Assembly (NCBI GenBank): GCA_029817715.1
Contig: JARUPY010000356.1
Coordinates: forward strand, 2,203,001-2,267,000
Length of the DNA stretch: 64,000 nt
DNA from: Melastoma dodecandrum
Lineage: Eukaryota; Streptophyta; Magnoliopsida; Myrtales; Melastomataceae
Direction of reading: 5' to 3'
Below are positions 1 through 11,759 of the stretch, in pieces; within the stretch, counting starts at the first letter, position 1; every line of letters begins with the position of its first letter. The notes under the pieces are model-generated. The model was not told the origin of the DNA, searched no databases, and saw only the letters and a list, made by a program, of their open reading frames with translations. A program made the position numbers and the translations under genes.

Positions 1-1675
1 TAGCCCCCTTGATCACTTCGAATGATCTTAATCTTCTTGTCAATTTGGTTTTCTACTTCATTCTTAAACTCCTTAAACTTTTCAAGAGTTTCTGTCTTTT
101 GCCGCATTAAATAGATATATCCATATCTGCTAAAATCATCGGTAAAAGTCACGAAGTAGATATAAGCTCCTCTGGCCTGAACTGACAATGATCCACACAC
201 ATCACTATGTATGAGTTCTAGCAGTTCATTCGCTCTTTCTCCAATCTTGGAAAAAGGCTTTTTGGTCATCTTTCCTTGTAAACAAGCTTCGCATGTATTT
301 ATGGATTCTAATTCAAATGAATCCAAATACCCATCATTGAGTAACTTAGCAATGCGCTTCTCGTTTATATGACCAAGTCTACAATGCCAAAGGTAAGTTG
401 GGTTTGAGTCACACGATTTCTGTTTCTTAATCTCGATGCAATGTACCGGCTCATGTAAGTTTAGAACATACAAACCATTGTTCAAAGATCCATATCCATA
501 GAAAACATCATCTAGATAAAATGAACACATCTTGTCCTTAAATTCAAAAACAAAGCCCTTGGTGTCTAAATTGGACACCGAGATGATGTTCTTAGAAAAA
601 CTTGGAACATAACAACAGTTTTCTAGTTTTAAAACAAGTCCACTGGGCAAACTTATTTTGTAAGTCCCTACAGCTAATACAGCTACTCTTGCTCCATTAG
701 CCACTTGTAGGTCCATCTCGCCCTTGGACAACCGTCTGCATTCACTTAGTCCCTATAGGTTTACACAGATATAAGAACTATATCCTGAATCTAGGACCCA
801 TGAGGATGAAACAGAAAAATTGCATTCGATCATAAAAATACTTGAAGCACCTGCCCCATTGGTATTTTTCTTTTGAAGGATGTAACAATTCTTCTTCCAG
901 TGGCCTTTCTTGCCACAGTGAAAGCATATAGCTTCCTTCTCATCAAATTGGGGAATCTATTGGCCTTTCATCAGTTTGGGCTTTTGGCCCGGGTAAGCAG
1001 ACATACTTGATTTCTTGACCTTGGGGTTGAACTTCCCCTTGCTCATTCTCTTGTTGGTATTTCTCACCAACATTGCATTTGAAACAGTCTTCTGTTTCAT
1101 GTCTTTCTCTGCAGTCTTGAGCATGGTCAACAGATCGGCAAGACTCTTCTCCATGTTGTTCATATTGAAGTTCATCACGAACGGAGCGAACGATGGAGGC
1201 AGGGAATACAAAATGGCATCAACAGCCAAATGAGTATCCATCTTGGAACCCAAACTTGCGAGCTTCTCTATGTACCCTATAATCTTGAGTACATGAGGCC
1301 CGACAGGGTTCCCTTTCTGCAATTTCATTCCGAAAAATGCTCGAGAGATTTCAAATCTCTCCGTCCGGGCACTTTCTTGGAAGAGCTCGCGCAAATGGAT
1401 ATCAATCTCCCTAGCGCTCATATTTTCATGCTGCTTCTGCAACTCTGGAGAATTGCAGATAACATGAGACATTGCACATCAATGGCATCTTCCACATAAT
1501 GGTCATAGATGATTCGATCTGCTTCTGAAGTGTCTGCATTTGGCACTGCTGGTGGCTCAAAATCTAGTACATGAAACTTTCTCTCTTGTTTCAGTACAAT
1601 CTTGAGCTTTTAATACCAGTCCAGGTAGTTTGGTCCTTGGAGGATATTTTCTTTCTCTAAAATACTTCGCAGCGA
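1..1675 (-). pseudogene. Ty1/copia gag-pol, 5' part (gag, zinc knuckle, protease, integrase N-terminus)
   Basis: Reading leftwards on the minus strand, a gag starts near 1660 and its main open stretch is 957-1472. A CX2CX4HX4C zinc knuckle (CFHCGKKGHWKKNC) follows near 900-945. Then come a protease-type LDSG motif near 790, a GAG-pre-integrase region with an HLGH-like HRLGHIN motif near 385, and an integrase start containing DDFSRYGY near 150. The frame runs off the left edge at SDQGG, inside the integrase core, so reverse transcriptase and RNase H are outside the window. The gag has an in-frame stop after WY near 1610, and a second stop sits after the LMKGQ stretch near 957. The copy is therefore probably unable to make a full polyprotein. 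The order gag-PR-INT before RT identifies Ty1/copia rather than gypsy. Seen directly: motifs and stops. Inferred: one element together with the LTR on its right. Confidence 0.85.
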
Positions 1676-2268
1676 AAGGTTTCCACTGTTGGGTTTCCAC
1701 CTGGCGCAGCGGAAGCTTGTTTCGAAAAATGCTATTCGAAACACACCCCGGATCTGTGTGATATGTATACATCGAATAGTAAATAAGTTTAATAACTCGT
1801 ACCTTGTTGTTTGAAAACAACGAATGTTGCGGATTAGACCGTCTTCGAGAGTCCCAACCGTGACTCCTCTAGAAGTATCCACGCACATGTGACACGAAAA
1901 CTCGAATTCCCTTCGGTGCTAGCCTTCGGAATTCTTTCAACTGTTTTCTTTCGGAAGCCCTTTGGCAAAATACCACATTCCCTTCTGTGGCCGAATTTTT
2001 TCTGATTGTGTTTTCTCACTAAGTTTTGTCCTTCCTTTGCTTTATTTATAGTGTAGGTTTCTTTTTATTTTAATAACTAAAATTTAATTGACAACGTAAC
2101 AAGTAGCAAAGCTATGCTACAACTAGAATTAGGTAATTATTATTTCTTAAAAGATGGGCATCGCCTTAGGATTTAATTTTATGTAGCACGATTGTGTTAA
2201 TTGAAATACAGTCCACGTGTACAGTAGAAAACAATAATATAATATTATAATTATATATTATTATATTA

Positions 2269-2296
2269 TTTAATTCTAATATTCATTAGAATTAAA
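2269..2296. repeat. AT-rich hairpin, 12 bp perfect stem
   Basis: TTTAATTCTAAT and ATTAGAATTAAA are perfect reverse complements separated by the four bases ATTC. The hairpin lies inside the copia LTR, downstream (in plus coordinates) of an alternating AT tract. Function unknown. Confidence 0.7.
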
Positions 2297-2677
2297 TAAC
2301 AATGTCCGTGTCTACGTGCTTTTGCGTGCGACCCTCTAGGTTCTACATACGAGGGCAATGTACATCCATACACATACTGAGGTAACCATCTAGCAACAGT
2401 TTTCAGCCATCCAACGTAATAGAATATTGGTCATGAACCAAAACCACTATGAACCGATTTCTGTGTAATTCAATCTCTTCATCTCACCGACATCCTGATT
2501 AATTCAGTGCATTATGTGTCATCACTGAATTAATCATTTTACTTGATTTCTGAGATATAATAGATCTTAACTTGAATGATAAACATTCCTCCACGGCCGT
2601 GTGTTTAAAATCACTAATATCTCAATCAAGAGGCCATGATGTCAATTCTCTAATCCAAGAGAGCGATGAATCCTATA

Positions 2678-4230
2678 TTGACTCAACACTATCCTCTCTA
2701 CGCTTCGCTGCACACCCAATAACCGTGTTACTCACAATCCGATTAAAGACTGCTTTTAACGGCATCAAAGTGTACAACTCCACGCATAGAATATATGAAG
2801 GTCTCAATTCAGGAGATCAGTTACACTCGTTCAATAAGAGAACTGACCAATGACGCTTAATATGTGGTATTATCTATAAACGGGTCGTGTTTAGTGTACC
2901 CTAAACTTGGGCACCCCTAAGTATAACTTGGACATCTATTGCTTGGTCTAACTCGACCTAAGTTATACTCGGCGTTAATTCAGATGTTAATGTCCCCCTC
3001 TAAACATCTATCTAATAAAGGACAATTTTAGATTGACAAATAATCAATCTATGAGACTTTACCTGTATTGACTCAACACTATTCTCTCTACGCTTCGCTG
3101 CATACCCAATAACCGTATTATTCACAATCCGATTAAAGACTGCTTTTAACGGCATCAAAGTGGACAACTGCACGCATAGAATAAATGAAGGTCTCAAGTC
3201 AAGAGATCAGTCACACTTGTTCAACAAGAGAAGTGACCAATGATTCTTAATATGTTGTATTCCCTATAAACGGGTCGTGTCCAGTGTACCCTAAACTTAG
3301 GCACCCCCAAGTATAACTTGGACATCCATTCCTTGGTCTAACTCAACCTAAGTTATACTCAGCGTTGATCTAGATGTTTATGTCCCCTCTAAACATCTAT
3401 TCGATCAAGGACAATTTTATATTGACAAATAATCAATCTATGAGACTTTACCTATATTGACTCAACACTATCCTCTCTACGCTTCGCTGCACACCCAATA
3501 ACCGTGTTACTCACAATCCGATTAAAGACTGCTTTTAACGGCATCAAAGTGGACAACTACACGCATAGAATAAATGAAGGTCTCAAGTTAGGAGATCAGT
3601 TACACTCGTTCAACAAGAGAAGTGACCAATGACGCTTAATATGTGGTATCCTCTATAAACAGGTCGTGTCTAGTGTACCATAAACTTAGGCATCCCCGAG
3701 TATAACTTGAACATCCATCCATTTATCTAACTCGACCTAAGTTATACTCGACGTTGATCTAGATGTTTATGTCTCATCTAAACATCTATCAGATCAAGGA
3801 CAATTTTAGATTGACAAATAATCAATCTATGAGACTTTACCTATATTGACTCGACACTATCATCTCTACGTTTCACTGCACACCCAATAACCGCATTACT
3901 CACAGTCCGATTAAAGATTGTATTTAACGGCATCAAAGTGGACAACTCCACGCATAGAATAAATGAAGGTCTCAAATCAGGGGATCAGTTACACTCGTTC
4001 AACAAGAGAAGTGACCAATAACGCTTAATATGTGGTATTCCCTATAAACGGGTCGTGTCCAGTGTACCCTAAACTTAGGCACCCCCAAGTATAACTTGGA
4101 CATCCATCCCTTGGTCTAACTCGACCTAAGTTATACTCGGCGTTGATCTAAATGTTTATGTCCCCTCTAAACATCTATCCGATCAAGGACAATTTTAGAT
4201 TGACAAATAATCAATATATGGGACTTTACT
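2678..4230. repeat. Four tandem ~389 bp repeats inside the copia LTR
   Basis: The anchor TTGACTCAACACTAT (one variant base in the last unit) recurs at about 2678, 3068, 3457 and 3846, giving periods of 390, 389 and 389 bases. Each unit also contains a conserved TAACTCGACCTAAGTTATACT-type segment and ends with AATCAATCTATGAGACTTTA. Units differ by scattered substitutions and small indels, so they are not assembly duplicates of one another. The open frames across the units are short and not conserved, so I call no gene here. Confidence 0.9.
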
Positions 4231-4343
4231 GTAAAATTAATTACGAGCAGAAAAATAATTAATAAACAGTAAATACTTGCCTTTATTAACAACTATTCAC
4301 ATATATTACAAAATGTCTTGGCATATATGTGCACACACTAACA

Positions 4344-5779
4344 GTACTGCTTCCTGGTGCGTTTCAATTTGAGGTATTACAGTGTAGTATTAGCCTTCCA
4401 TCCCTCGTAGAGATTAATATTGACGGCTGCGATGATGGACTTTTGAAATGTCTAGTAGGCCTTACTTTGATGACCAGGATGAAAATTAGTGAAATCCCCG
4501 AGCTGGTTCACTTTGAGGGGAGTTTGTCGACCACTTGGGTTGCGCTCGAAGAGATGAGGATTCAGAGTTGTCCTCGATTTAAGTCCTTGGTGGAAGGGGG
4601 TGGAGGGGAACAAGTTCTTCCTAAGCTAAAGAATCTTGAAATAAGTCATTGTGGAGATATAGAGAAGCTGCCGAATGATTTATGTGGGCTTACATCTCTC
4701 AATGAGATGAGTGTTTTTGATTGTGAGAAGCTCAATTCCTTACCCAGTGGGGGACTGCCTCCTTCGTTGAAAAAACTGGTACTTGGCGGTTGTCCGAGAC
4801 TGCCGCACTCAGAGATGATTAGCAGCAGGCTTCCAGATTCTCTCGAGGAGCTCTCCCTATGGAATTTGGATGGACTGGTGTCGATTACAGAATTAGTTGA
4901 TGTTGGTAGTCCCTTCTCTCGGTCTCTAAGGGAATTGGAGATCTACTCATGCAGAAGCCTAACGACATTCACGGACAGCTTGCAACAAATGTCTGCCCTC
5001 TCCTATCTTAAGCTTGAAAATTGCCCAGCATTGGAGATGGAGATAGTCCCTTCACTCCCCTGCAACCTGTCCATGTTATATCTTGACAGTTGTCCAAAGG
5101 TGAAGTATTTGCCTCAGGACATGCACCACCTCACATCCCTCGTAACATTAGTTATTGGTGACTGCCAAGGCATTACGAGTTTGCCTGATCTCCCCTGCAA
5201 CCTGTCGAGTTTCTATCTTACAAATTGTCCAAAGGTGGAGTCTTTACCTGCTGAAATGCACCAACTAGCATGCCTCAAATCACTACATGTTCTGCAATGC
5301 GAAGGCATCACGAGATTACCACCGAGAGGAGGTCTGCCTCCCAATTTGGAGACTCTTTGGATTGGGAGATGCCGAAATCTGAGTCAACCAATCGAGGAGT
5401 GGGGATTGAGGGGTCTCTCCGTCTTACAAGAATTGTTGATTGAGGGAGGGATGGGATGTGTGGATGAGATGGAGGGTTTTCCTCCTAATGATGAAGACTG
5501 GAGTCGCCTACTCCCTTCATCCCCTTGAGATTGACTATTGGGGAAATGAAGAAGTTGGATAGGATGGGTGGGGGACTGAGACACCACCTCACCTCCCTTC
5601 AATGTTTGACTATTAATAATTGTGAGAGGCTGAGACAGTTGCCAGGCGATGGACTCCCCGACTCCCTGGAATGTTTCAGCATTTCAAGCTGTCCCTTGTT
5701 GAAGGAGAAATTCAGGAAGGGCAAAGGGAAATATTGGCCCCACCTCCGACTCATCCCACAAATCAATATTAGGGATTAG
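4344..5779 (+). pseudogene. CNL-type resistance gene, 3' LRR region, split by copia and frameshifted
   Basis: From 4344 the plus strand encodes about 395 residues of irregular leucine-rich repeats of the kind found in CC-NB-LRR (RPP13-like 1) proteins. Recurring units look like LPxxLxxLxIxxC, for example LPSGGLPPSLKKLVLGGCP. No ATG opens this frame: the upstream part of the gene has been separated by the copia insertion and lies left of the window. The frame ends at TGA 5526-5528 in a run of four Cs (5521-5524). The LRRs continue in another frame to 5779, ending KGKGKYWPHLRLIPQINI, a typical CNL C-terminus. The simplest reading is loss of one C from that run. Role of intact relatives: intracellular immune receptor. 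This copy is truncated, interrupted and frameshifted. Confidence 0.8.
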
Positions 5780-5849
5780 ATGCGTTTGATTCAAAATGAT
5801 TTGCTATGTAATTATATATACACTCTCGTATTTAAAGTAAGCCATGAAA

Positions 5850-5935
5850 GACGTTGTCCCTTAAGGGACACCCCAGTGGTTAGGGCACTGAGGGTTCTCC
5901 CAAGTTCGAATCTCAATATCCACACTGGTTATTAT
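5850..5935 (+). repeat. tRNA-like (SINE-type) sequence
   Basis: GGACACCCCAGTGGTTAGG resembles a Pol III A box region, and AGTTCGAATCTC at about 5911 resembles a B box. A related sequence with the same GGACACCC start and TTCGAATCTCAAT lies at 52550-52640. No cloverleaf can be drawn and there is no poly-A tail, so I call a SINE-like repeat and not a tRNA gene. Confidence 0.45.
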
Positions 5936-6239
5936 TACTTATAAATTTTATATTTGGTTGATGTCGATGCATTTTGATTGAGAACTGATTTCGCCACTAG
6001 GATTGCTGACCACACTAATTTCACTAAGCATATCTCGTTGAAGTAACTCGGTTTCCTAACTTCTTGTTGAAGTAACATGGGATTGATATTCCAAAATTTC
6101 CTATTTCTTTTAATTATACTTAAGGATTGTCATGATAACTAGTCTTTTGAGCGTTATAACAACAATTACACTCCACAAACACGATCAATTCATGGTGTCC
6201 CCCCCCACCCAACCCTTTGTTTGATTGATGGTATTCTCT

Positions 6240-6560
6240 TCCATTGTTGGTGCGCAGACACCTCAGCTTCATTTGGAAGCGGCTCTCTACCTTGAGGTCG
6301 AACTCTCTAAACTTCTGTAAAATCGCTGACCTCTCCTACATAAAGTCTACCAAGACATTCCTTCGGTAATCATCGAATAACGTCACCATGTATCTACAGC
6401 TGCCTGCTTTGTGTTAATGATGAAGCTCAGCTCCAGTGTGGATGAAGTCCAGTCTTCCTGCTTGTGTTCTCCTTGAGACAGGCTTCTGGAAAGTTTCTTA
6501 GTGGCTTGCTTGAAGGTTGGTTTCAAGGGGTGTGCATGTGGTCGCTAGGCTTACCTTGGA
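6240..6560 (-). pseudogene. Copia integrase scrap
   Basis: On the minus strand near 6380-6420 the sequence reads RYMVTLFDDYRRN, the form of the copia integrase core around its first catalytic aspartate. Upstream (right) of it a degraded segment resembles the CxxC...K stretch that precedes the integrase core. Frames break repeatedly on both sides. No LTR is visible near it. Confidence 0.5.
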
Positions 6561-7249
6561 ACTGGGGACGCTTGATCTTGGAGGGGCAGGGAGTTTGGGA
6601 GAAGACGTGACACGGGGAAAATTTGCAAAAATGATGGTGGTCTGTAGTTGTTTGTAATGAAGAAGATGGCAGTGTCCTCTTCTTTTCTAAGTGAAGTCCC
6701 CGGGTGAAAAGGAGGAGAGATCCCCTCTTCGTCTGGTATCCGGTTCCTTTTCCTTTTCTTAAAAATTGAAGAATGATGGGGCAAGAAGGAGATGAGGCTT
6801 GGGCTTTTCGTTGGGTCCAATTGATTTAGTTGAAAACTAGATTGATTTCGATGGGATGGAATTGATCATTAGAAGGATGAAAGAAATAGCCACTTAGGGA
6901 AGATCATTGTCCACAGAAAACCGTTGGGAAAAAGTGAATGTCCGATTATTCTTATACCCTTGTCTGCTGTGGATTCTCTGTCGGGGATGTGGGAACAAGA
7001 TCACTGTTGTCGTCCTTCTTGGTAGTCCCAGGAAAGATACTTCTAGACCGCATGGTGGAGGGGATTCTTGTCGCAGGGCATTTCGTAAGGCTTAATTATC
7101 AAATATATCCTCAACTTTATCTGTTTTATCTGAACTATCCTATAATTAAAAATATATCTTCACGCAGCCCGTAGTTTTACCTTGTTACGATTTTATCCAA
7201 AATTAGAATTTTTCTACTTTGCTAATTTAAAATTGACTCCCTAATGTTT
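6561..7249. other. No recognisable gene
   Basis: Open frames of 60-90 codons exist on both strands but none shows a domain, a signal peptide or conservation elsewhere in the window. I see no RNA gene. The left part may be decayed retroelement belonging to the integrase scrap beside it. Confidence 0.5.
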
Positions 7250-7375
7250 TGTATATTTACTATTAAGTCCTCACAGATTCAGAGTTCAAGTGTTTTACAT
7301 AATTTTTTTGAGTGAAGCAATTGCAGAATGGAGAGGCTCTTATGACTTGTAAGAAATGTCCTTCCCTTGACGGTC

Positions 7376-7382
7376 TTATATA
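7376..7382 (-). promoter_or_regulatory. TATA box of a pararetrovirus-type promoter
   Basis: The minus strand reads TCTATATAAGACC here, in a non-coding stretch left of (downstream of) the last viral reading region. Caulimovirid genomes carry their full-length-transcript promoter in the intergenic region after the last ORF, so the position fits. It is a short motif in an AT-rich area. Activity is unknown. Confidence 0.4.
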
Positions 7383-7999
7383 GACAACACTCCTCCTCAA
7401 CAAGGTTCCAGCCCGAAGGCAACCTTCAAGGTTTGATCAAATGATCTTGCCTTTTGTTACCCTTAACCACATTTGTATGTCCACTTGATTCACTTAGGTA
7501 TTCTTGAAGGCTAATTAAGGAATTTCGACTCAGGGAGATGTGAAAGAAAATCTTCTATTTAGATTGCCTCCCTGAATATGGTAGAGGGTTGTGAAATATA
7601 TATACAAATGCCGGTGTCTGTTCACTGTTTGTCGGCTCAAAAGTAAAGGAATATAATTTATTAAACCCAGACAAATACTAAAAGCAAATTGTCCAACCAA
7701 CCAAAAACTACTGGAAAGAAAGCTAATTTGTCCTAACATTGTACTACATCACTTTTTTGTCCTGGAAGATTCCTTCATTATTGGCGTTTGACGTCATGGA
7801 TGATGCTTCGCCTTCTTCCTTTGAGAATACATGTTCTGCTAGATATTCCTCTTGATCTCTTTGGCCTCTCAACCTTGCTTCCTTAAATCGCTGATCCCAT
7901 GATTTGTCTATGTTGTCAGCGATTTCTTTCCAGACTTCAAAGGCGTCCGTCCGGAAATTTCGTTAAGTGTTTTCTCTTCTCCAGAAGCTATCAAGGAGA

Positions 8000-9510
8000 T
8001 CTAACACCTTTTTCCCATCTGCGTTCGTTGATCTCTAGATCTTCATAACTTATGTGTGAATGTTGGATCGTGACGACGTCGTATATGTCACTAAGCAAAC
8101 AATAATATTCCTTAAAGAATTCCACTTTGATGGCTTTTCGTACTACTTTTTCTCGATAATACTTTTGCCATGTCCTATCTGCAGGGTTCTACTAGAGGCT
8201 TACCTTCAGTAGGGTGCATGTCCCAAATTCGTCTGTTCATCATTATAGCTCCTTGTTCATCATGTTCTCTCATAGTGCTAGTAATCAATACCGTGGCGTA
8301 TTTTGCTCCATAACCAAGGCATCCGAGTAAAAACTTTACCAATAAAGGCAACTGTGATATAGACTCTCCGTCTGATCTGTCTATTTCCACTATATCCAAA
8401 AAGCCTGCATAGAGATGTGGTAAAACAAATCCCACCAACTCTAAATTGATTCTCAAACTCGGCCACTTCTTGTTTAGGTAAGGTTGAAGTACGGAGCGTT
8501 CCTCAAGTGAGGATTCTCTCATATCCACTAGTACTGAAGACTTAAAGTTATTTGCCTCCCATGGAGCAATGGACATAGTGGTCGTGAGAATTCGTTGTCG
8601 CAATGTTGCCTGTATAAACAACTCTTCTCCATCTGAAGCACATAAATGTAGCCTGGACTCCAGACCTTTGATGTATGCCATAGCCTTCAGCAAACCACTC
8701 AATATGTCAAACCAATTTATGTTTGATTCCTCATTTGAGTCCACCGCAGATTGTCGTTACATCCCATGAAAGAGAATCGTCTTCCATAGCATCAGCATCA
8801 AAATACCAAGCCTCTTCCGAGCCTTCATGACTTTCATCATCGTGAACTTGTTCACGAGAGTCCTTGACTTTCAGGAATTGTTTCCTTATGATTCTCATCA
8901 TCGTAAGCTTACTGCTCACCAGATTCCTTTACCGATTGTTTCTCAGGAATTACTTCCTCAAGGTCCTCTTTCAAAAATCCAGAGGTTCTTTCTCTGAGTA
9001 TAGCGATTATTCCCTACCCAAAATAGTCGTCAAACTCCATTTCTGTCGTATCCTCCTCAATATGATTGGATTGGCCAATGAAGGCTTTGAATTCTGCCTC
9101 TTCCCAAGCAACCCAGCCTCAGCCTTTTCATTCTCCTCCTTTTGTCATTGCAGCATCCCTTTGTATGAGTTTACTGCATCCCGGACGGAGACTTTCCATT
9201 CCTTTGTCAGATGATCACGACAATAATTGAACTGCAGTATGATAAGTGGGTACCACCAAGGTTCTTCAACCATATCCTCCTTTACCGGAGCATCCTTCTC
9301 AAGATCAGAGGGTTTAGAAACTTTATCCTTCATTGACCTCTTAGCTTTTCTCTTGGATTTAGCCGAAGCTTCCCCCTTTAGATCTACTACTTGCGCCTTT
9401 CCCTTGGAGATTTTCTCCTCAAGTTCAGCCATCCTCTTATGAGGAAGTTTCGTCTCTCCTTTATGTGTGGCTTTCGCCTTCTTCTTAGGTTCGACTACCA
9501 CTTTCACTTT
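8000..9510 (-). pseudogene. Pararetrovirus C-terminal region: lysine-rich stretch plus unidentified domain
   Basis: Minus-strand open pieces at 9507-9145, 8919-8731 and 8744-8175 lie in order after the RNase H and zinc knuckles. The first is very rich in Lys and Glu and ends with a WWYPLI-type hydrophobic patch. The longest, 189 codons, contains no motif I recognise. The frame appears to continue leftwards to about 8000 before stops take over. Stops and frame changes separate the pieces. Position suggests either the C-terminal end of the large polyprotein or a separate downstream ORF. I do not assign a function. Confidence 0.5.
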
Positions 9511-9709
9511 ACCCTTAGAGTTGGCGTTACTCTTCTCCTAGGGTTATGCCTTCCCTTTCTGGGAATTCATTTTCGCTTTTCCTTCGAAGTTAGTAATCAG
9601 CTTCCCCTTAGGTTCAGCTACTCCCTTCTATTTTCGACTTTTCTTTGGAGTTAGCAGAAGCTTTCTCCAAAGAAGCAGCCTTTCCCTTATGGGAATCCAC
9701 AATTTTCAG

Positions 9710-9890
9710 CTTACTCGGACATTCGAATGAACGATGCCCAGGTTGCTTAAATTGTCAGCAGATGACTACTTTTGCTTCCGTTCCATACTCAGAACCAGCC
9801 TCACGAGGCTCACTCTCTTTCTTATTGGGACATACCGTCTTGGAGTGCCCCTCCTGCTTGCATTCCCAGCAAATCTTCCTCTTCGCGGGG
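9710..9890 (-). pseudogene. Two CCHC zinc knuckles downstream of RNase H
   Basis: Reading leftwards on the minus strand, CWECKQEGHSKTVC near 9885-9840 is a perfect CX2CX4HX4C knuckle. About 30 residues on, near 9755-9720, a second knuckle keeps the first Cys, the His and the last Cys, but one position is an in-frame TGA and the second Cys is Phe. They lie after the RNase H region and before the lysine-rich stretch. Nucleic-acid-binding knuckles of this type usually sit at the C-terminus of the coat protein, upstream of the protease. Confidence 0.75.
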
Positions 9891-10039
9891 GGATCCATCC
9901 ATAAGTTCTCTAGAGAGAGCCAACTATTATGTTCTTGTCCGACGGAATAAACTCAACATCGATTCATAATAGCTAAAATACTCTTGTAACCTCAAAAAGT
10001 CTGCCTAACCTCTTTTAGATTCAGACTCATGAGCCATTT

Positions 10040-10900
10040 TACATAAGTCGAGTCAGACCGCACTAAAAATTTCTTTGGTACCAAAAAGATGTAAAAAGCC
10101 TTTATTCCGTAGTTTAAGGCAAATACCTCTTTTTCGTGTATCGGGTATCGAAGTTCGTACCCCTTGAAACAACCCCACCAATACTTACAAATGGGTTCTG
10201 GTTTTCTTCATCTTATTTTGAGTACTGCACCCCAGAATTCATTTGAAGCATTAATTTCCAAGACTAACTCTTCAACCAAGGATTCTTAGAAGAAGTTTTC
10301 TTAGAAATTCTTCCTAAATCTTGGGAAAAATTTAGGCGCCCCATGTGTTCGTCTTCAGTTTGACTATAGACTCGCATATCGTCAATATAGATTACACAAA
10401 AATTTTCGGACATGCTTGAAGGCATTATCCATTTTGCGCTGAAACGCGCCTCGAGCACTCTTCGGGTCGAACAACATCACCAACCATTCAAACATTCCAT
10501 GCGGAGCATTGAATGCAATAAGAGGAATCGAGTCCTCTTCCATCTTGACTTACCAGTATACACTTTTCCTGTCAAATTTGGAAGTGAATTTCGGTTGGCT
10601 CAAACTTATTTTATCAATAAGATCTCCCATAGTACGAATCTTATAGCCATCGTCTTTTGTAGCTTGATTAAGCTGACAATAATCCCTAACCATTTGTGCT
10701 TTGCCATGATCCTGTTCGGCATGATTTATCACCATAAATGCAAGACTAGAATGTGGACTGTAACTGTCCCTTATCAAGCCCTTTCCAAGCAACTCGGGAA
10801 TTTGTTTGTCAAACGCCTCAACTATCTGAACCGTATATGTGATATTCTGGCTCTTATGGTTATTTTGGGATCTTTTAATTCGAGTATTGTTTTAAGGCCA
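10040..10900 (-). pseudogene. Pararetrovirus reverse transcriptase and RNase H
   Basis: The minus strand shows the RT order right to left: LIRDSYSPHSS near 10770, a VRDYCQLNQATKDDGY-type fingers motif near 10690, SKFDRKS near 10560, and the catalytic YIDDM near 10385. RNase H follows with LVLEINASNEFWGAVL near 10260-10210 and HEKEVFALNYGIKAF near 10130. Spacing matches a caulimovirid RT-RH unit. Frameshifts and stops occur throughout, for example several between 10900 and 10800 and at the catalytic region. No integrase follows. This is the strongest evidence that the block is pararetroviral. Confidence 0.8.
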
Positions 10901-11189
10901 TTATAACTTCACAATTTTAATGGATCCTCACTGAAATTGTCGGCAAGTTTAACCATAAACTTATCCCATTATTTTCCAGTCAACTGAACTGCCATACACA
11001 CTCCTTGTTTAGGAAACAAGACGTTATACCAGCTACAAGTCCGGGTATTCGTTGGATAAAACAAAGTTTGCACACATTCATCATTTTCAACCGTGTACTC
11101 ACCACGTAGAGCTCGCACTCTAAAAGCCTTCTCACATGGTGAATCACCACAATACTCCGTCACTTTTACCGGATAGAATCCAAATTTCA

Positions 11190-11500
11190 ACCATAACTAG
11201 GGATTACTTAGGGTATTGATTTTTACCCGACTAATAGCAACATCGTGGATATCCTGCACAAAAGGACGGTTTTCCTTTTGTCTCTTAAGAAAAGCATTAC
11301 TAATAATGATATCTGCTTCAAAAGGGGGGTGTGCAAGAAGCTCTTTTATAACGAACTTTTGTCCGCTAATAAAGACATAATTTCTTCCGGTACTTTTCTG
11401 GACATTGATTATGGAAAGCATGTATCCAAAAGAATAGATGAATGGTTATCATTAATTCGAATAACTGCATCTGCCACATGGTTACACCCCGAGTCGTCTA
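11190..11500 (-). pseudogene. Pararetrovirus aspartic protease remnant
   Basis: On the minus strand an LLDT motif (11435-11418) begins a protease-like stretch, with NAFLKRQKENRPFVQDI about 50 residues later. This is the type of hydrophobic strand that closes caulimovirid proteases. Two frames alternate, showing at least one frameshift. It lies directly upstream of the RT region. A poorly conserved spacer at 11190-10969 links the two. Confidence 0.5.
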
Positions 11501-11759
11501 TGAATTATGTGTAGCAGCCCTCTTGGGGATAGTGCAGAAATATTTGAAGTCTTTGGTTGCCCATACGGACATCAAAGAAAAGATAGATTAGGCATTGTAG
11601 ATTGATGGTGTTCTGGCTATTATTGTTGATGCACTAAAACGAGAGTTTTGTGGCATCTTTTATCCATTGAAATTTGTGGAACAAGAGCATTCTTTACCTG
11701 CTCTGGTTAAGCTGCAAATATCTAATCTGCGCTTTGTCTGGTAACTACGTTCGCGAGTT

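Larger units (their letters stand above)
1687..4343 (-). mobile_element. 5' LTR of the minus-strand copia element, unusually long
   Basis: The block starts on the plus strand with TGTTGGGTTTCC just right of the gag start and can be closed at 4343 by CACTAACA. In minus orientation this is a TGTTAG...CCAACA unit of about 2.66 kb. The expected primer-binding site left of 1687 is only weakly conserved. The right end abuts LRR-coding sequence. It contains a 12 bp stem hairpin and four ~389 bp tandem repeats. The right boundary is chosen from the terminal dinucleotides and from where LRR coding resumes. The partner LTR lies outside the window, so the boundary cannot be confirmed by target-site duplication. 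Confidence 0.55.

Noticed and set aside
2570..4230. Regularly spaced repeats that might be read as an array with spacers
   Set aside because: The whole 389 bp unit repeats, without unique spacers. This is a eukaryotic LTR tandem repeat, not CRISPR.
6551..6820. 89-codon minus-strand frame
   Set aside because: No domain, next to decayed retroelement sequence.
10412..10906. 164-codon plus-strand frame
   Set aside because: Antisense to the reverse transcriptase region, which has clear motifs on the minus strand.
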